From Candidatus Omnitrophota bacterium (GTDB taxonomy: Bacteria > Omnitrophota > 4484-213), in NCBI GenBank assembly GCA_030639955.1, contig DAOWKH010000040.1, positions 1-15,851 of the forward strand: a stretch of DNA of 15,851 nucleotides, written 5' to 3'. Under the pieces are notes generated by a model. That model ran no database searches and was not told the origin of the DNA. It saw only the letters and a program-made list of their open reading frames with translations. The position numbers and the translations under genes are program-made. Below are positions 1 through 5,361 of the stretch, piece by piece. Position 1 is the stretch's first letter, and each line of letters begins with the position of its first letter.

Positions 1-129
1 CTTCACTCACTTAAATTTTCAAACAGGATTTTTACGTTTTGAGCGAACATTGGTTTTTTTAGCCAGTAGGTCTACGACTAAAATCAAGTTGAGGCAGGAA
101 GTACAAAAATCATGTCTGAGATCGCCGAA

Positions 130-149
130 GTCCCGAACCATTTCGGGAC
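130..149. repeat. 8-bp stem inverted repeat
   Basis: GTCCCGAA at 130-137 and TTCGGGAC at 142-149 are perfect complements around a 4-nt loop. The core CCCGA/TCGGG recurs at 1498-1511, which suggests a dispersed palindrome family rather than a gene-specific signal. Confidence 0.6.
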
Positions 150-187
150 AGAGGCGGGCGAGTTTGATTTTTGCCTGCCGAGACGCA

Positions 188-212
188 CCTGCCCGCCAGA
201 TTGGCAGGCGGG
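188..212. repeat. GC-rich palindrome, CCTGCC/GGCAGG family, copy 1
   Basis: CCTGCCCGCC (188-197) and GGCAGGCGGG (203-212) form a ten-pair stem with two imperfect pairs around the loop AGATT. Related palindromes lie at 10313-10341 and 13168-13187, all in non-coding DNA. Confidence 0.6.
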
Positions 213-306
213 GATTTTAGCGTTAAGAAAAAACCACGAGAGCGAGGAATGCAAAATTCTCCATCAACGCCTTTGCAAAAATCCTATTCTTAATTCTGAC
301 GGCATT

Positions 307-336
307 GGTGTATGCCTGCTTGTGCAGACATACACC
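307..336. repeat. 30-nt hairpin downstream of the RRM gene
   Basis: GGTGTATG (307-314) pairs with CATACACC (329-336); inside, CTGC pairs with GCAG around TTGT. It lies about 25 nt past the RRM stop codon, so it may stabilise or process the 3' end of that transcript. It lacks the T run of an intrinsic terminator. Confidence 0.5.
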
Positions 337-360
337 GTAAACTACATACACGTAGCTATC

Positions 361-657
361 TTACCAAGAACGTCCGCCGCCGCCGCCACCGCGTCCGCCA
401 CCGCGATCACCTTCAGCGCGAGGGCGAGCCTCATTAACATTAAGCGTCCGCCCGTTCAAGTCCTTACCGTTCATAGCACTGATTGCCGCTTTAGCTTCAT
501 CTTCAGATGCCATCTCCACAAATCCAAATCCTCTTGATTTGCCGGTGTACTTATCTTTAATAATAGCGGCAGATGTGACCTGGCCAAAACCTTCAAAAGC
601 CTTCAGCAAGTCATCATCGCTAAGGTCGTATGCCAAATTGCTTACATAAATATTCAT
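361..657 (-). CDS. Single-RRM glycine-rich RNA-binding protein
   Basis: A 98-residue cytosolic RNA-binding protein. One RNA recognition motif fills residues 1-78: the RNP2 strand reads IYVSNL (3-8) and the RNP1 strand SRGFGFVEM (41-49), with the aromatic residues that stack on RNA bases in this family. A short glycine/arginine tail follows (about 82-98), ending GGRSW, as in cyanobacterial and other bacterial Rbp proteins. The ATG at 657 is preceded by AAGGAG (665-670) at normal spacing, which fixes the start. The gene is a single unit with a long 5' region containing a repeat element and a possible promoter. Related proteins are often cold-induced; nothing here shows that directly. The RNA target cannot be inferred. 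Confidence 0.93.
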   Translation of the reverse strand: MNIYVSNLAYDLSDDDLLKAFEGFGQVTSAAIIKDKYTGKSRGFGFVEMASEDEAKAAISAMNGKDLNGRTLNVNEARPRAEGDRGGGRGGGGGGRSW

Positions 658-673
658 TCCAATTCTCCTTGCT

Positions 674-778
674 ATAACTTCGTTATATCTGATTACAGAG
701 ATTACAAAAGATTACGGAGATTTCTCTCCTCAATAAATAATCGCTGTAATCTGTTTTTAAATCGTTGTAATCAAACAT
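674..778. repeat. GATTACA-type repeat element, copy E1
   Basis: This 105-bp element opens with ATAACTTCGTTAT (674-686; a 5-bp stem around TTC), continues with CTGATTACA and more GATTAC words, then switches to the inverted words TGTAATC, ending TAATCAAACAT at 778. A second copy at 10241-10365 has the same head and the same end. The right half of E1, read on the minus strand, closely matches the left half of the second copy, so the element is itself an imperfect inverted repeat. It sits in the RRM 5' leader, just upstream of the ribosome binding site. Confidence 0.7.
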
Positions 779-781
779 ACG

Positions 782-810
782 ATTTTATAGTATGTTTTCT
801 CTCTGTCCAA
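782..810 (-). promoter_or_regulatory. Possible sigma-70-type promoter for the RRM gene
   Basis: On the minus strand TTGGAC (805-810) and TAAAAT (782-787) are 17 nt apart, a plausible -35/-10 pair about 125 nt upstream of the RRM start. Transcription would begin at the outer edge of the E1 repeat, placing the whole element in the mRNA leader. The match is imperfect and the DNA is AT-rich, so this is tentative. Confidence 0.3.
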
Positions 811-1018
811 TAACATCTTTCTGAAGATAGAAATCTGTTTGAAATAAGTACTAAAATAACAATTCTAACCCTCTAATAACATCATTAAACACAAGAGAAC
901 CTTTTCTTAAAAAAATTAACCAAAAAACATTTTCTTACTTATACTCATCACCCCCTCATTTTGGCTTATAGCACGGAGCAAATGGCCATTAGTTATTCGC
1001 TATTTGCTATATGCAAAC
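811..1018. other. AT-rich spacer between tRNA-Ser and the RRM leader
   Basis: No gene is seen here. The part next to the tRNA (about 988-1012) reads on the minus strand as a degenerate tandem of the words ATAGCAAATAGCGAATAAC, resembling the short-word repeats in other spacers of this window. The rest is AT-rich with no clear terminator. Confidence 0.4.
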
Positions 1019-1109
1019 TGGCGGAGAGGGAGGGATTTGAACCCCCGGTGGATATAAAACCCACAACAGTTTTCAAGACTGTCTCTTTCAGCCACTCAGA
1101 CACCTCTCC
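1019..1109 (-). tRNA. tRNA-Ser (anticodon UGA)
   Basis: A complete 91-nt class II tRNA with encoded CCA. The acceptor arm GGAGAGG (1103-1109) pairs with CCTCTCC (1023-1029), followed by discriminator G and CCA (1019-1021). The anticodon loop is CTTGAAA between ACAGT and ACTGT, giving anticodon TGA, which reads UCA and UCG/UCU codons by wobble. The long variable arm TGTGGGTTTTATATCCAC is typical of serine tRNAs, and the T loop reads TTCAAAT. Its first 14 nucleotides overlap the 3' end of the GIY-YIG gene. The cognate synthetase serS lies about 1 kb upstream on the same strand. Confidence 0.96.
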
Positions 1110-1350
1110 TTTCTATTAACTCTTCTATTTTCCTACGGCCAGTTGTTGTTTTATAAAATTTTTCTAATCTCGCTGCATCCTTCTTACCCGTACATCTTTT
1201 TACATATAATATTTCATATGGCCGAAATTGCTTTGAAGAAATAACTTTACCTAAGTTATGGTCAGTAAGACGCTTGTGGATATCGGTTGCCATTCCAGTA
1301 TAGGTCCTCGTTTTCGCTTTATTGATCAAAATATAAACATAATGTACCAC
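1096..1350 (-). CDS. Small GIY-YIG domain nuclease-like protein
   Basis: A stand-alone GIY-YIG domain of 84 residues if it begins at the GTG at 1350, giving the family-typical opening MVHYVYILIN. The motif appears as YVYIL followed by YTG (in RTYTG), then the family arginine (HKRL), HN, and a late acidic residue near LEKFYK, as in UPF0213-like proteins. A TTG at 1377 would add nine residues but lies inside a palindrome, so I prefer the GTG; neither has a strong ribosome binding site. The stop codon TGA (1096-1098) and the last codons (ERRGV) lie inside the downstream tRNA-Ser. Upstream are a palindromic element and a tRNA-Ser remnant. Proteins of this kind may be structure-specific nucleases; no substrate is established here, and homing activity is only a possibility. 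Confidence 0.85.
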   Translation of the reverse strand: MVHYVYILINKAKTRTYTGMATDIHKRLTDHNLGKVISSKQFRPYEILYVKRCTGKKDAARLEKFYKTTTGRRKIEELIERRGV

Positions 1351-1369
1351 TATAGTTAATTCCGGTTTT

Positions 1370-1434
1370 TCCGCCAAAACTTATTTCAATAAGTTTTGGC
1401 GAGATCTCGCCAATCGCTTTTAGCGATTGGCGGA
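1370..1434. repeat. 65-bp double-hairpin palindromic element
   Basis: Bounded by TCCGCCAA (1370-1377) and its complement TTGGCGGA (1427-1434). Inside are a 13-bp perfect stem with 2-nt loop (about 1373-1400, arms GCCAAAACTTATT/AATAAGTTTTGGC), a central palindrome TTGGCGAGATCTCGCCAA, and a 10-bp stem GCCAATCGCT/AGCGATTGGC around TTT. It can fold as two adjacent hairpins or one cruciform on either strand, like REP/BIME-type elements. No transposase or RAYT gene is present. One end coincides with the break point of the tRNA-Ser remnant. Confidence 0.7.
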
Positions 1435-1470
1435 CAAGACCGCCGCTTTCAACCACTCAGCCATCCCTCC
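1428..1470 (-). pseudogene. tRNA-Ser remnant (5' half fused to a CCA-type end)
   Basis: On the minus strand, 1470 to 1435 reads as the 5' half of a serine tRNA: acceptor GGAGGGA, D arm GCTGAGTGGTTGAAAGC, then the anticodon arm to CTTG. It matches the intact tRNA-Ser at 29 of 36 positions with no gaps. After CTTG the sequence jumps to TCCGCCA, exactly what the 3' end of this tRNA (acceptor TCC, G, CCA) would read. An internal deletion of the variable and T arms is the simplest reading. Alternatively a palindromic element starting TCCGCC landed in the anticodon loop. It cannot fold into a normal tRNA. Confidence 0.72.
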
Positions 1471-1512
1471 ATCCGCCTAAGGCGGATGATCCTGAACCCC
1501 GATTTATCGGGA
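1471..1512. repeat. Two adjacent short palindromes
   Basis: ATCCGCC/GGCGGAT (1471-1487, loop TAA) abuts the 5' end of the tRNA-Ser remnant, and CCCGAT/ATCGGG (1498-1511, loop TT) follows. The first shares the TCCGCC/GGCGGA arms of the 1370-1434 element, so the remnant is flanked on both sides by related palindromes. Confidence 0.6.
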
Positions 1513-1520
1513 TGAAGAAC

Positions 1521-2186
1521 CTATATCGCAGAACGCACAACCTGAGTTACCCTCTCCAAAAAATCGCTAAAAGTAATCTGTCCCGACAAACAAGAAAGAA
1601 TTATTACCAAAATAAATAAATTAACGATATAAATTAAAGGCAGGGAAAAAATCCGTCCACTGCGGACAATATCCCTCTGCCCCTGACCTAAAAAATAAAA
1701 AGTCAAAAAGATGTGAAATGCCCAGGTAGCCCCAATAAGAAAAAGAAAAATATTGAAATATCTTTGGAGATCCAAAAAGAGAGCAAGCAGAAAATAAATA
1801 ATTACCACAAAGATAGTATAAATAGGAAATAGATAAGGCGACAGAGAGATAAAAAAATTTGATTTTGTCCCCCGCACACTTCCCCCATAGGAAGAAACGC
1901 GGAAGGATTTCACCCTTCCCCGGCAAAGAAAGACGGAAATGGCATGGGTCAATTCGTGTCCAAAGATATAAACAGAAATCGGCTTTTTAAATAAAAAATG
2001 AACCAGAGTATAAGCGCATAGCCCTAACAAAAAATAGCTCTCTCTTAGCCCAATTTTAAGAGAAGCCAACTCTTTTAAAAAAGCAACTGTAAAAATAAAA
2101 GCAAGAAAGATAAAAAATATTCCCAAAAGAATTTTAAAAAAAGAAACGCTTAAGGAATAAAACTTATTTCTTGATTTCCTCTTCAT
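1521..2186 (-). CDS. Membrane protein with HELTH motif, M50-like metalloprotease candidate
   Basis: A 221-residue polytopic membrane protein. Hydrophobic segments lie near residues 14-38, 50-66, 111-140, 143-167 and 180-202. The motif GHELTH at residues 76-81 fits the zinc-binding HExxH of M50-type intramembrane proteases. It is followed by GRVKSFRVSSYGGSVRG, like the segment after the motif in the M50B-like family, and by SLSPYLFP at 115-122, the usual position of a proline-rich membrane motif. A late GQRDIVRSGRIFSL could supply the third ligand. The ATG at 2186 lies inside serS, overlapping its end by 23 nt, so translation is probably coupled; the ribosome binding site is weak. Substrate unknown. 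Family placement is inference from motifs. Confidence 0.75.
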   Translation of the reverse strand: MKRKSRNKFYSLSVSFFKILLGIFFIFLAFIFTVAFLKELASLKIGLRESYFLLGLCAYTLVHFLFKKPISVYIFGHELTHAISVFLCRGRVKSFRVSSYGGSVRGTKSNFFISLSPYLFPIYTIFVVIIYFLLALFLDLQRYFNIFLFLIGATWAFHIFLTFYFLGQGQRDIVRSGRIFSLPLIYIVNLFILVIILSCLSGQITFSDFLERVTQVVRSAI

Positions 2187-3426
2187 TAATGTATTTCTGC
2201 AAAACCCCGGGAACTTTTATGCCTCCGTCCTTTTGCTGATAATTTTCTAATAGAGCAACAACGGTGCGGGCAAGGGCAATCCCTGAACCATTTAAAGTAT
2301 GCACATATCTTAACCCTTCTTTTGTGCGGTATTTCATATTTGCCCGCCGGGCTTGGAAATCCTCAAAATTGGCGCAACTGCTTACTTCCAGCCAAGTATT
2401 ACTAGCTGGTGCAAAAATTTCTATGTCATAACATTTAGCAGAAGCAAAGCTTAGCTCGGCACTGCATAGCAAAACTACGCGATAAGGAAGCCCTAATTTC
2501 TGCAAAACCTCTTCGGCATCGCCAAGCAGGGACTCTAATTCATCATAAGAATCCTCTAAACGGACAAACTTCACTAATTCTATCTTATCAAACTGATGCA
2601 CGCGAATTAACCCCTTTGTCTCCTTACCGTAACTTCCAGCTTCCCGTCGAAAACAAGGGGTATAAGCAACATATTTTAAAGGCAAACTATGGACATCCAA
2701 AATCTCATCACGATGCAGATTGGTTAAAGGAACCTCGGCAGTGGGAATCAAAAATAAATCATCCTTTTCCAAGCAATACATATCCTCTTCTAACTTAGGT
2801 AATTGGCCGGTATTAAACATTGAACGCCGATTTACCAACAAAGGCGGTGAAATCTCCTGATAGCCCTTTTGGATGTGCATATCTAAAAAGAAGTTTATTA
2901 ATGCTCTTTCTAAAAGCGCTCCTTTTCCTTTAAACAAAGGGAAATTAGAACCGCTAATCTTTGCCGCGCGCTTGAAATCAAGAATATCCAGGTCCTCTCC
3001 CAATTGCAGATGGGTCTTGGGAGAAAAAGAAAACTTTGGGGTTTCTCCCCATTGACGCAGAATTTTATTATCCTCTGGTCCTTTTCCCAGAGGCACAGAG
3101 GCGTGCGGAAGATTGGGGACAGTTGACAACAAAACCTCTATCTTCTGCTCAATCTGGCGCAGGTCTTTTTCTTTTTCTTTTATCTCTCTTCCCCACTCTC
3201 GCACCTCGCTAATCTTCTCCTGAGCATCAACATTTTTCCTTTTCAACCCGGCAATCTCCTCGCTCTGCCTATTCCTGTTTGCCCGCAATTCTTCAACTCT
3301 GCTCTTTAACTCCCTCGCCTGCGAATCTAAGTTCAATAAAGCACCAAGGTCAACCTTCTCTTTTTTTGCGGCTAACCCTTTTTTAACCAATTCCAAATTC
3401 TGGCGGATAAATTTAATGCTTAGCAT
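2164..3426 (-). CDS. serS: Serine--tRNA ligase
   Basis: Charges tRNA-Ser with serine in the cytosol. The 420 residues match the usual length of bacterial SerRS. An N-terminal antiparallel coiled-coil arm (about 28-100), rich in K/E/R, contacts the long variable arm of tRNA-Ser. The class II catalytic core follows: TAEVPLTN (229-236) binds serine, motif 2 is FRREAGSYGKETKGLIRVHQF (259-279), and motif 3 is GSGIALARTVVALLENYQ near the C-terminus. The ATG at 3426 begins one nucleotide after the rtcB stop codon. The 3' end overlaps the membrane protein gene, and a tRNA-Ser gene lies about 1 kb downstream on the same strand. No missing motif is seen. Confidence 0.98.
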   Translation of the reverse strand: MLSIKFIRQNLELVKKGLAAKKEKVDLGALLNLDSQARELKSRVEELRANRNRQSEEIAGLKRKNVDAQEKISEVREWGREIKEKEKDLRQIEQKIEVLLSTVPNLPHASVPLGKGPEDNKILRQWGETPKFSFSPKTHLQLGEDLDILDFKRAAKISGSNFPLFKGKGALLERALINFFLDMHIQKGYQEISPPLLVNRRSMFNTGQLPKLEEDMYCLEKDDLFLIPTAEVPLTNLHRDEILDVHSLPLKYVAYTPCFRREAGSYGKETKGLIRVHQFDKIELVKFVRLEDSYDELESLLGDAEEVLQKLGLPYRVVLLCSAELSFASAKCYDIEIFAPASNTWLEVSSCANFEDFQARRANMKYRTKEGLRYVHTLNGSGIALARTVVALLENYQQKDGGIKVPGVLQKYINEEEIKK

Positions 3427-3427
3427 T

Positions 3428-4891
3428 TTAACCCTTTAACACTCCCACCGGTTTCATCCGACAGACCTTTTTGGAGATGCCCGCACCAACAACTACATCA
3501 ACTACATCAACTACATTTTTATATGCCTGCGGGGCTTCCTCGCTTAATGTTTCTCTGCCGGCTGTGCGCACAATTATTCCTTTACTTCTTAATTCTTGAG
3601 ACAGCGTTTTTGCGTTTATTAATTTTTTTGCCGCTGTTCGTGACATCACTCTACCGGCACCGTGACAAGTACTCCCAAAGGTCTCTACCATTGCTTTTTC
3701 TGTTCCTACCAATAAAAATGAATACCTGCCCATATCGCCGGGGATAATCACCGGCTGACCAACGCTTTTATATTTTATCGGAATATCGGGATGCTCTGGC
3801 GGAAAAGCCCGCGTCGCCCCTTTGCGATGCACACAAAGGGTTTTTTCTTGGCCATCAACAATATGTTTCTCAAACTTGGCAATATTATGGGCAACATCGT
3901 AAATTAAATCCATCTCCAAATCCTGCCATTTCCGACTAAAGAATTTCTCAAAGGATTTTCGCACTAAGTGCATTAAGCTCTGACGGTTCGCCCAGGCATA
4001 GTTTGCCGCACAGCACATCGCCGAAAAATAATCTTTTCCTTCTTTAGAATTTAAGGGAGCACAAACAAGCTGGCGGTCAGGAAGTTTTTCTTTATCAAAA
4101 TAAGCAAGCATCGTCTTTAGATAATCACTGCAGACCTGATGCCCAAAGCCGCGCGAGCCGGTATGAATCATTATCGTAATTTGTCCCTTAAATAGCCCAA
4201 AGACCTCGGCTATCTCGGGTTCATAAATTTCATCAATAACCTGAATTTCGCAAAAGTGATTTCCACTGCCCAATGTTCCTATTTGGGCTCTGCCGCGTTC
4301 ATATGCCCGCTGGGAAATCTTATCCGGGTTCGCTCCTTTGATTGCTCCTCGTTCTTCGGTGAACTCCAAATCCCTTTCTACTCCATAGCCCTGTTGCACT
4401 GCCCAAGCCGAGCCCTCTACTACTACTTTCCTCAACTCCTGCTGGGAAATCTTTATCTCACCCTTTGAACCTAAACCGGCAGGCACTTCACGAAACAAGG
4501 TGTTTATCAATCCCTCAATTTTATCTTTTATTTCATTATGTTCAAAATTAGTGCGCATAAGCCGCACCCCGCAGTTAATGTCATAGCCAACTCCTCCGGG
4601 TGTAATCACCCCTCCCCTTTCGGAATCAGTTGCTATTACTCCGCCAATAGGTAAACCGTACCCCCAGTGGATATCGGGCATTGCCAGAGAATATTTTACA
4701 AGTCCGGGCAAAAAAGCGGCATTGGCTACCTGCTCCGGCGCCCGGTCGCGGATAATATCTTTTAATAATTTTTCGTTAGCATAAATCCTCCCCGGCACGC
4801 GCATTCCAGCTTTATAACTTCGGGGAATCTCGTAGCAGTAATCGCTGACTTTTTGTATTGGCCCATTCCAGGGTTGTTTCATATTAAACAT
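3428..4891 (-). CDS. rtcB: RNA-splicing ligase RtcB
   Basis: Joins RNA 2',3'-cyclic phosphate or 3'-phosphate ends to 5'-OH ends using GTP and Mn2+, in tRNA or rRNA repair. The 487 residues keep all expected metal and catalytic residues: Asp104 and Cys107 in YDINCG, His212 in GSGNHFCE, His243 in HTGSRG, His335 in DVAHNIAKFE, the guanylylated His410 in STCHGAGR, and the C-terminal lysine in VGVLKG. I chose the ATG at 4891 (MFNMKQPW) because AGAGGT lies 8 nt upstream and it overlaps the archease stop by 8 nt; the ATG at 4882 is a close alternative. Archease, its activator, is the gene immediately upstream, so the two form a translationally coupled pair. Confidence 0.96.
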   Translation of the reverse strand: MFNMKQPWNGPIQKVSDYCYEIPRSYKAGMRVPGRIYANEKLLKDIIRDRAPEQVANAAFLPGLVKYSLAMPDIHWGYGLPIGGVIATDSERGGVITPGGVGYDINCGVRLMRTNFEHNEIKDKIEGLINTLFREVPAGLGSKGEIKISQQELRKVVVEGSAWAVQQGYGVERDLEFTEERGAIKGANPDKISQRAYERGRAQIGTLGSGNHFCEIQVIDEIYEPEIAEVFGLFKGQITIMIHTGSRGFGHQVCSDYLKTMLAYFDKEKLPDRQLVCAPLNSKEGKDYFSAMCCAANYAWANRQSLMHLVRKSFEKFFSRKWQDLEMDLIYDVAHNIAKFEKHIVDGQEKTLCVHRKGATRAFPPEHPDIPIKYKSVGQPVIIPGDMGRYSFLLVGTEKAMVETFGSTCHGAGRVMSRTAAKKLINAKTLSQELRSKGIIVRTAGRETLSEEAPQAYKNVVDVVDVVVGAGISKKVCRMKPVGVLKG

Positions 4892-5321
4892 CAAAAATGA
4901 CCTCTGCCTGCCAAAGGTCATCTTTCTTTTCTACTTTGAGATTATGATAGGTAATCCCCTTTATTTCACTCTTTAAAGAATGCCTTGCCGTGTCAAATTT
5001 CTCACCTTTAGCTCTTCCTTTTAAATAACTATTATCCAATTTAGCAAGGGTAAACTCACGCAGTAAAATCTCATCTACATTAAAATGATAAAGCAGTTCG
5101 CCTAACCAACTAACCAAAAGTTCCTCAATATTAGCCGCTTTGCATTCTATCTCTATTGACTTTTTGATTTCTACCTTGTCTAAATCAGCAATAATGGCAA
5201 ACATCCCTTCGGCAGAATTAACAAAAAGTTCCTTTAAATCTCCGCCGAACACCCGTATACCTATATCCGCCGTATGCTCAATAATTTCGTATTTTTTACG
5301 GAGATTCTTTTTATCCTGCAT
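4884..5321 (-). CDS. Archease, RtcB activator
   Basis: A 145-residue acidic protein of the archease family (usual length 130-150). It promotes guanylylation and multiple turnover of RtcB by helping to deliver GTP and metal. The family signature EHTADIGIRVFG lies at residues 15-26, with the metal-binding Asp19. The mid-protein VSWLGELLYHF and the C-terminal GITYHNLKVEK...WQAEVIFDV are also typical. The gene overlaps rtcB, consistent with the frequent archease-rtcB pairing. The ATG at 5321 has no clear ribosome binding site, and the spacer behind it is made of short repeated words, so the initiation signal may have been displaced or the message may be leaderless or coupled to gyrA. Confidence 0.93.
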   Translation of the reverse strand: MQDKKNLRKKYEIIEHTADIGIRVFGGDLKELFVNSAEGMFAIIADLDKVEIKKSIEIECKAANIEELLVSWLGELLYHFNVDEILLREFTLAKLDNSYLKGRAKGEKFDTARHSLKSEIKGITYHNLKVEKKDDLWQAEVIFDV

Positions 5322-5350
5322 TTTGCATTGCTAATTGCTAATTTTGCATT
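5320..5350. repeat. Short-word repeat at the archease start
   Basis: The 40-bp spacer between gyrA and archease holds two copies of ATTTTGCATT (5320-5329 and 5341-5350) flanking a tandem GCTAATT pair (5330-5343). It touches the archease start codon and occupies the place of a ribosome binding site. Confidence 0.5.
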
Positions 5351-5361
5351 TTAAATTGAAT

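Larger units (their letters stand above)
1..360. other. Intergenic stretch with hairpins, no supported gene
   Basis: This stretch lies downstream of the RRM gene. I find no protein with recognisable features on either strand; the reading frame open on the plus strand from 112 is mostly the antisense of the RRM gene. It contains three inverted repeats: GTCCCGAA/TTCGGGAC at 130-149, a GC-rich CCTGCCCGCC/GGCAGGCGGG pair at 188-212, and GGTGTATG/CATACACC at 307-336 with an inner CTGC/GCAG stem. None is followed by a T run on the minus strand, so none is a convincing intrinsic terminator. Confidence 0.5.

Noticed and set aside
112..537. Plus-strand open frame of 141 codons covering the left edge
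   Set aside because: Its right part is the antisense of the RRM coding sequence and its left part spans palindromes; no domain or ribosome binding site was seen.
674..686. Resemblance of ATAACTTCGTTAT to a loxP arm
   Set aside because: The loxP arm continues differently after ATAACTTCGT, and the second inverted arm with an 8-bp spacer is absent. The sequence is explained better as a 5-bp hairpin repeat head.
1096..1470. Group I intron with a GIY-YIG homing gene in a tRNA
   Set aside because: The distance is too short for a group I core, and the downstream tRNA-Ser carries its own complete 5' half, so there is no matching 3' exon for the remnant.
3493..3520. Three tandem copies of CAACTACAT inside rtcB
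   Set aside because: They encode VVDVVDVV at a position where RtcB proteins normally have a DV-EVVEVV type segment of the same length, so no expansion is evident.
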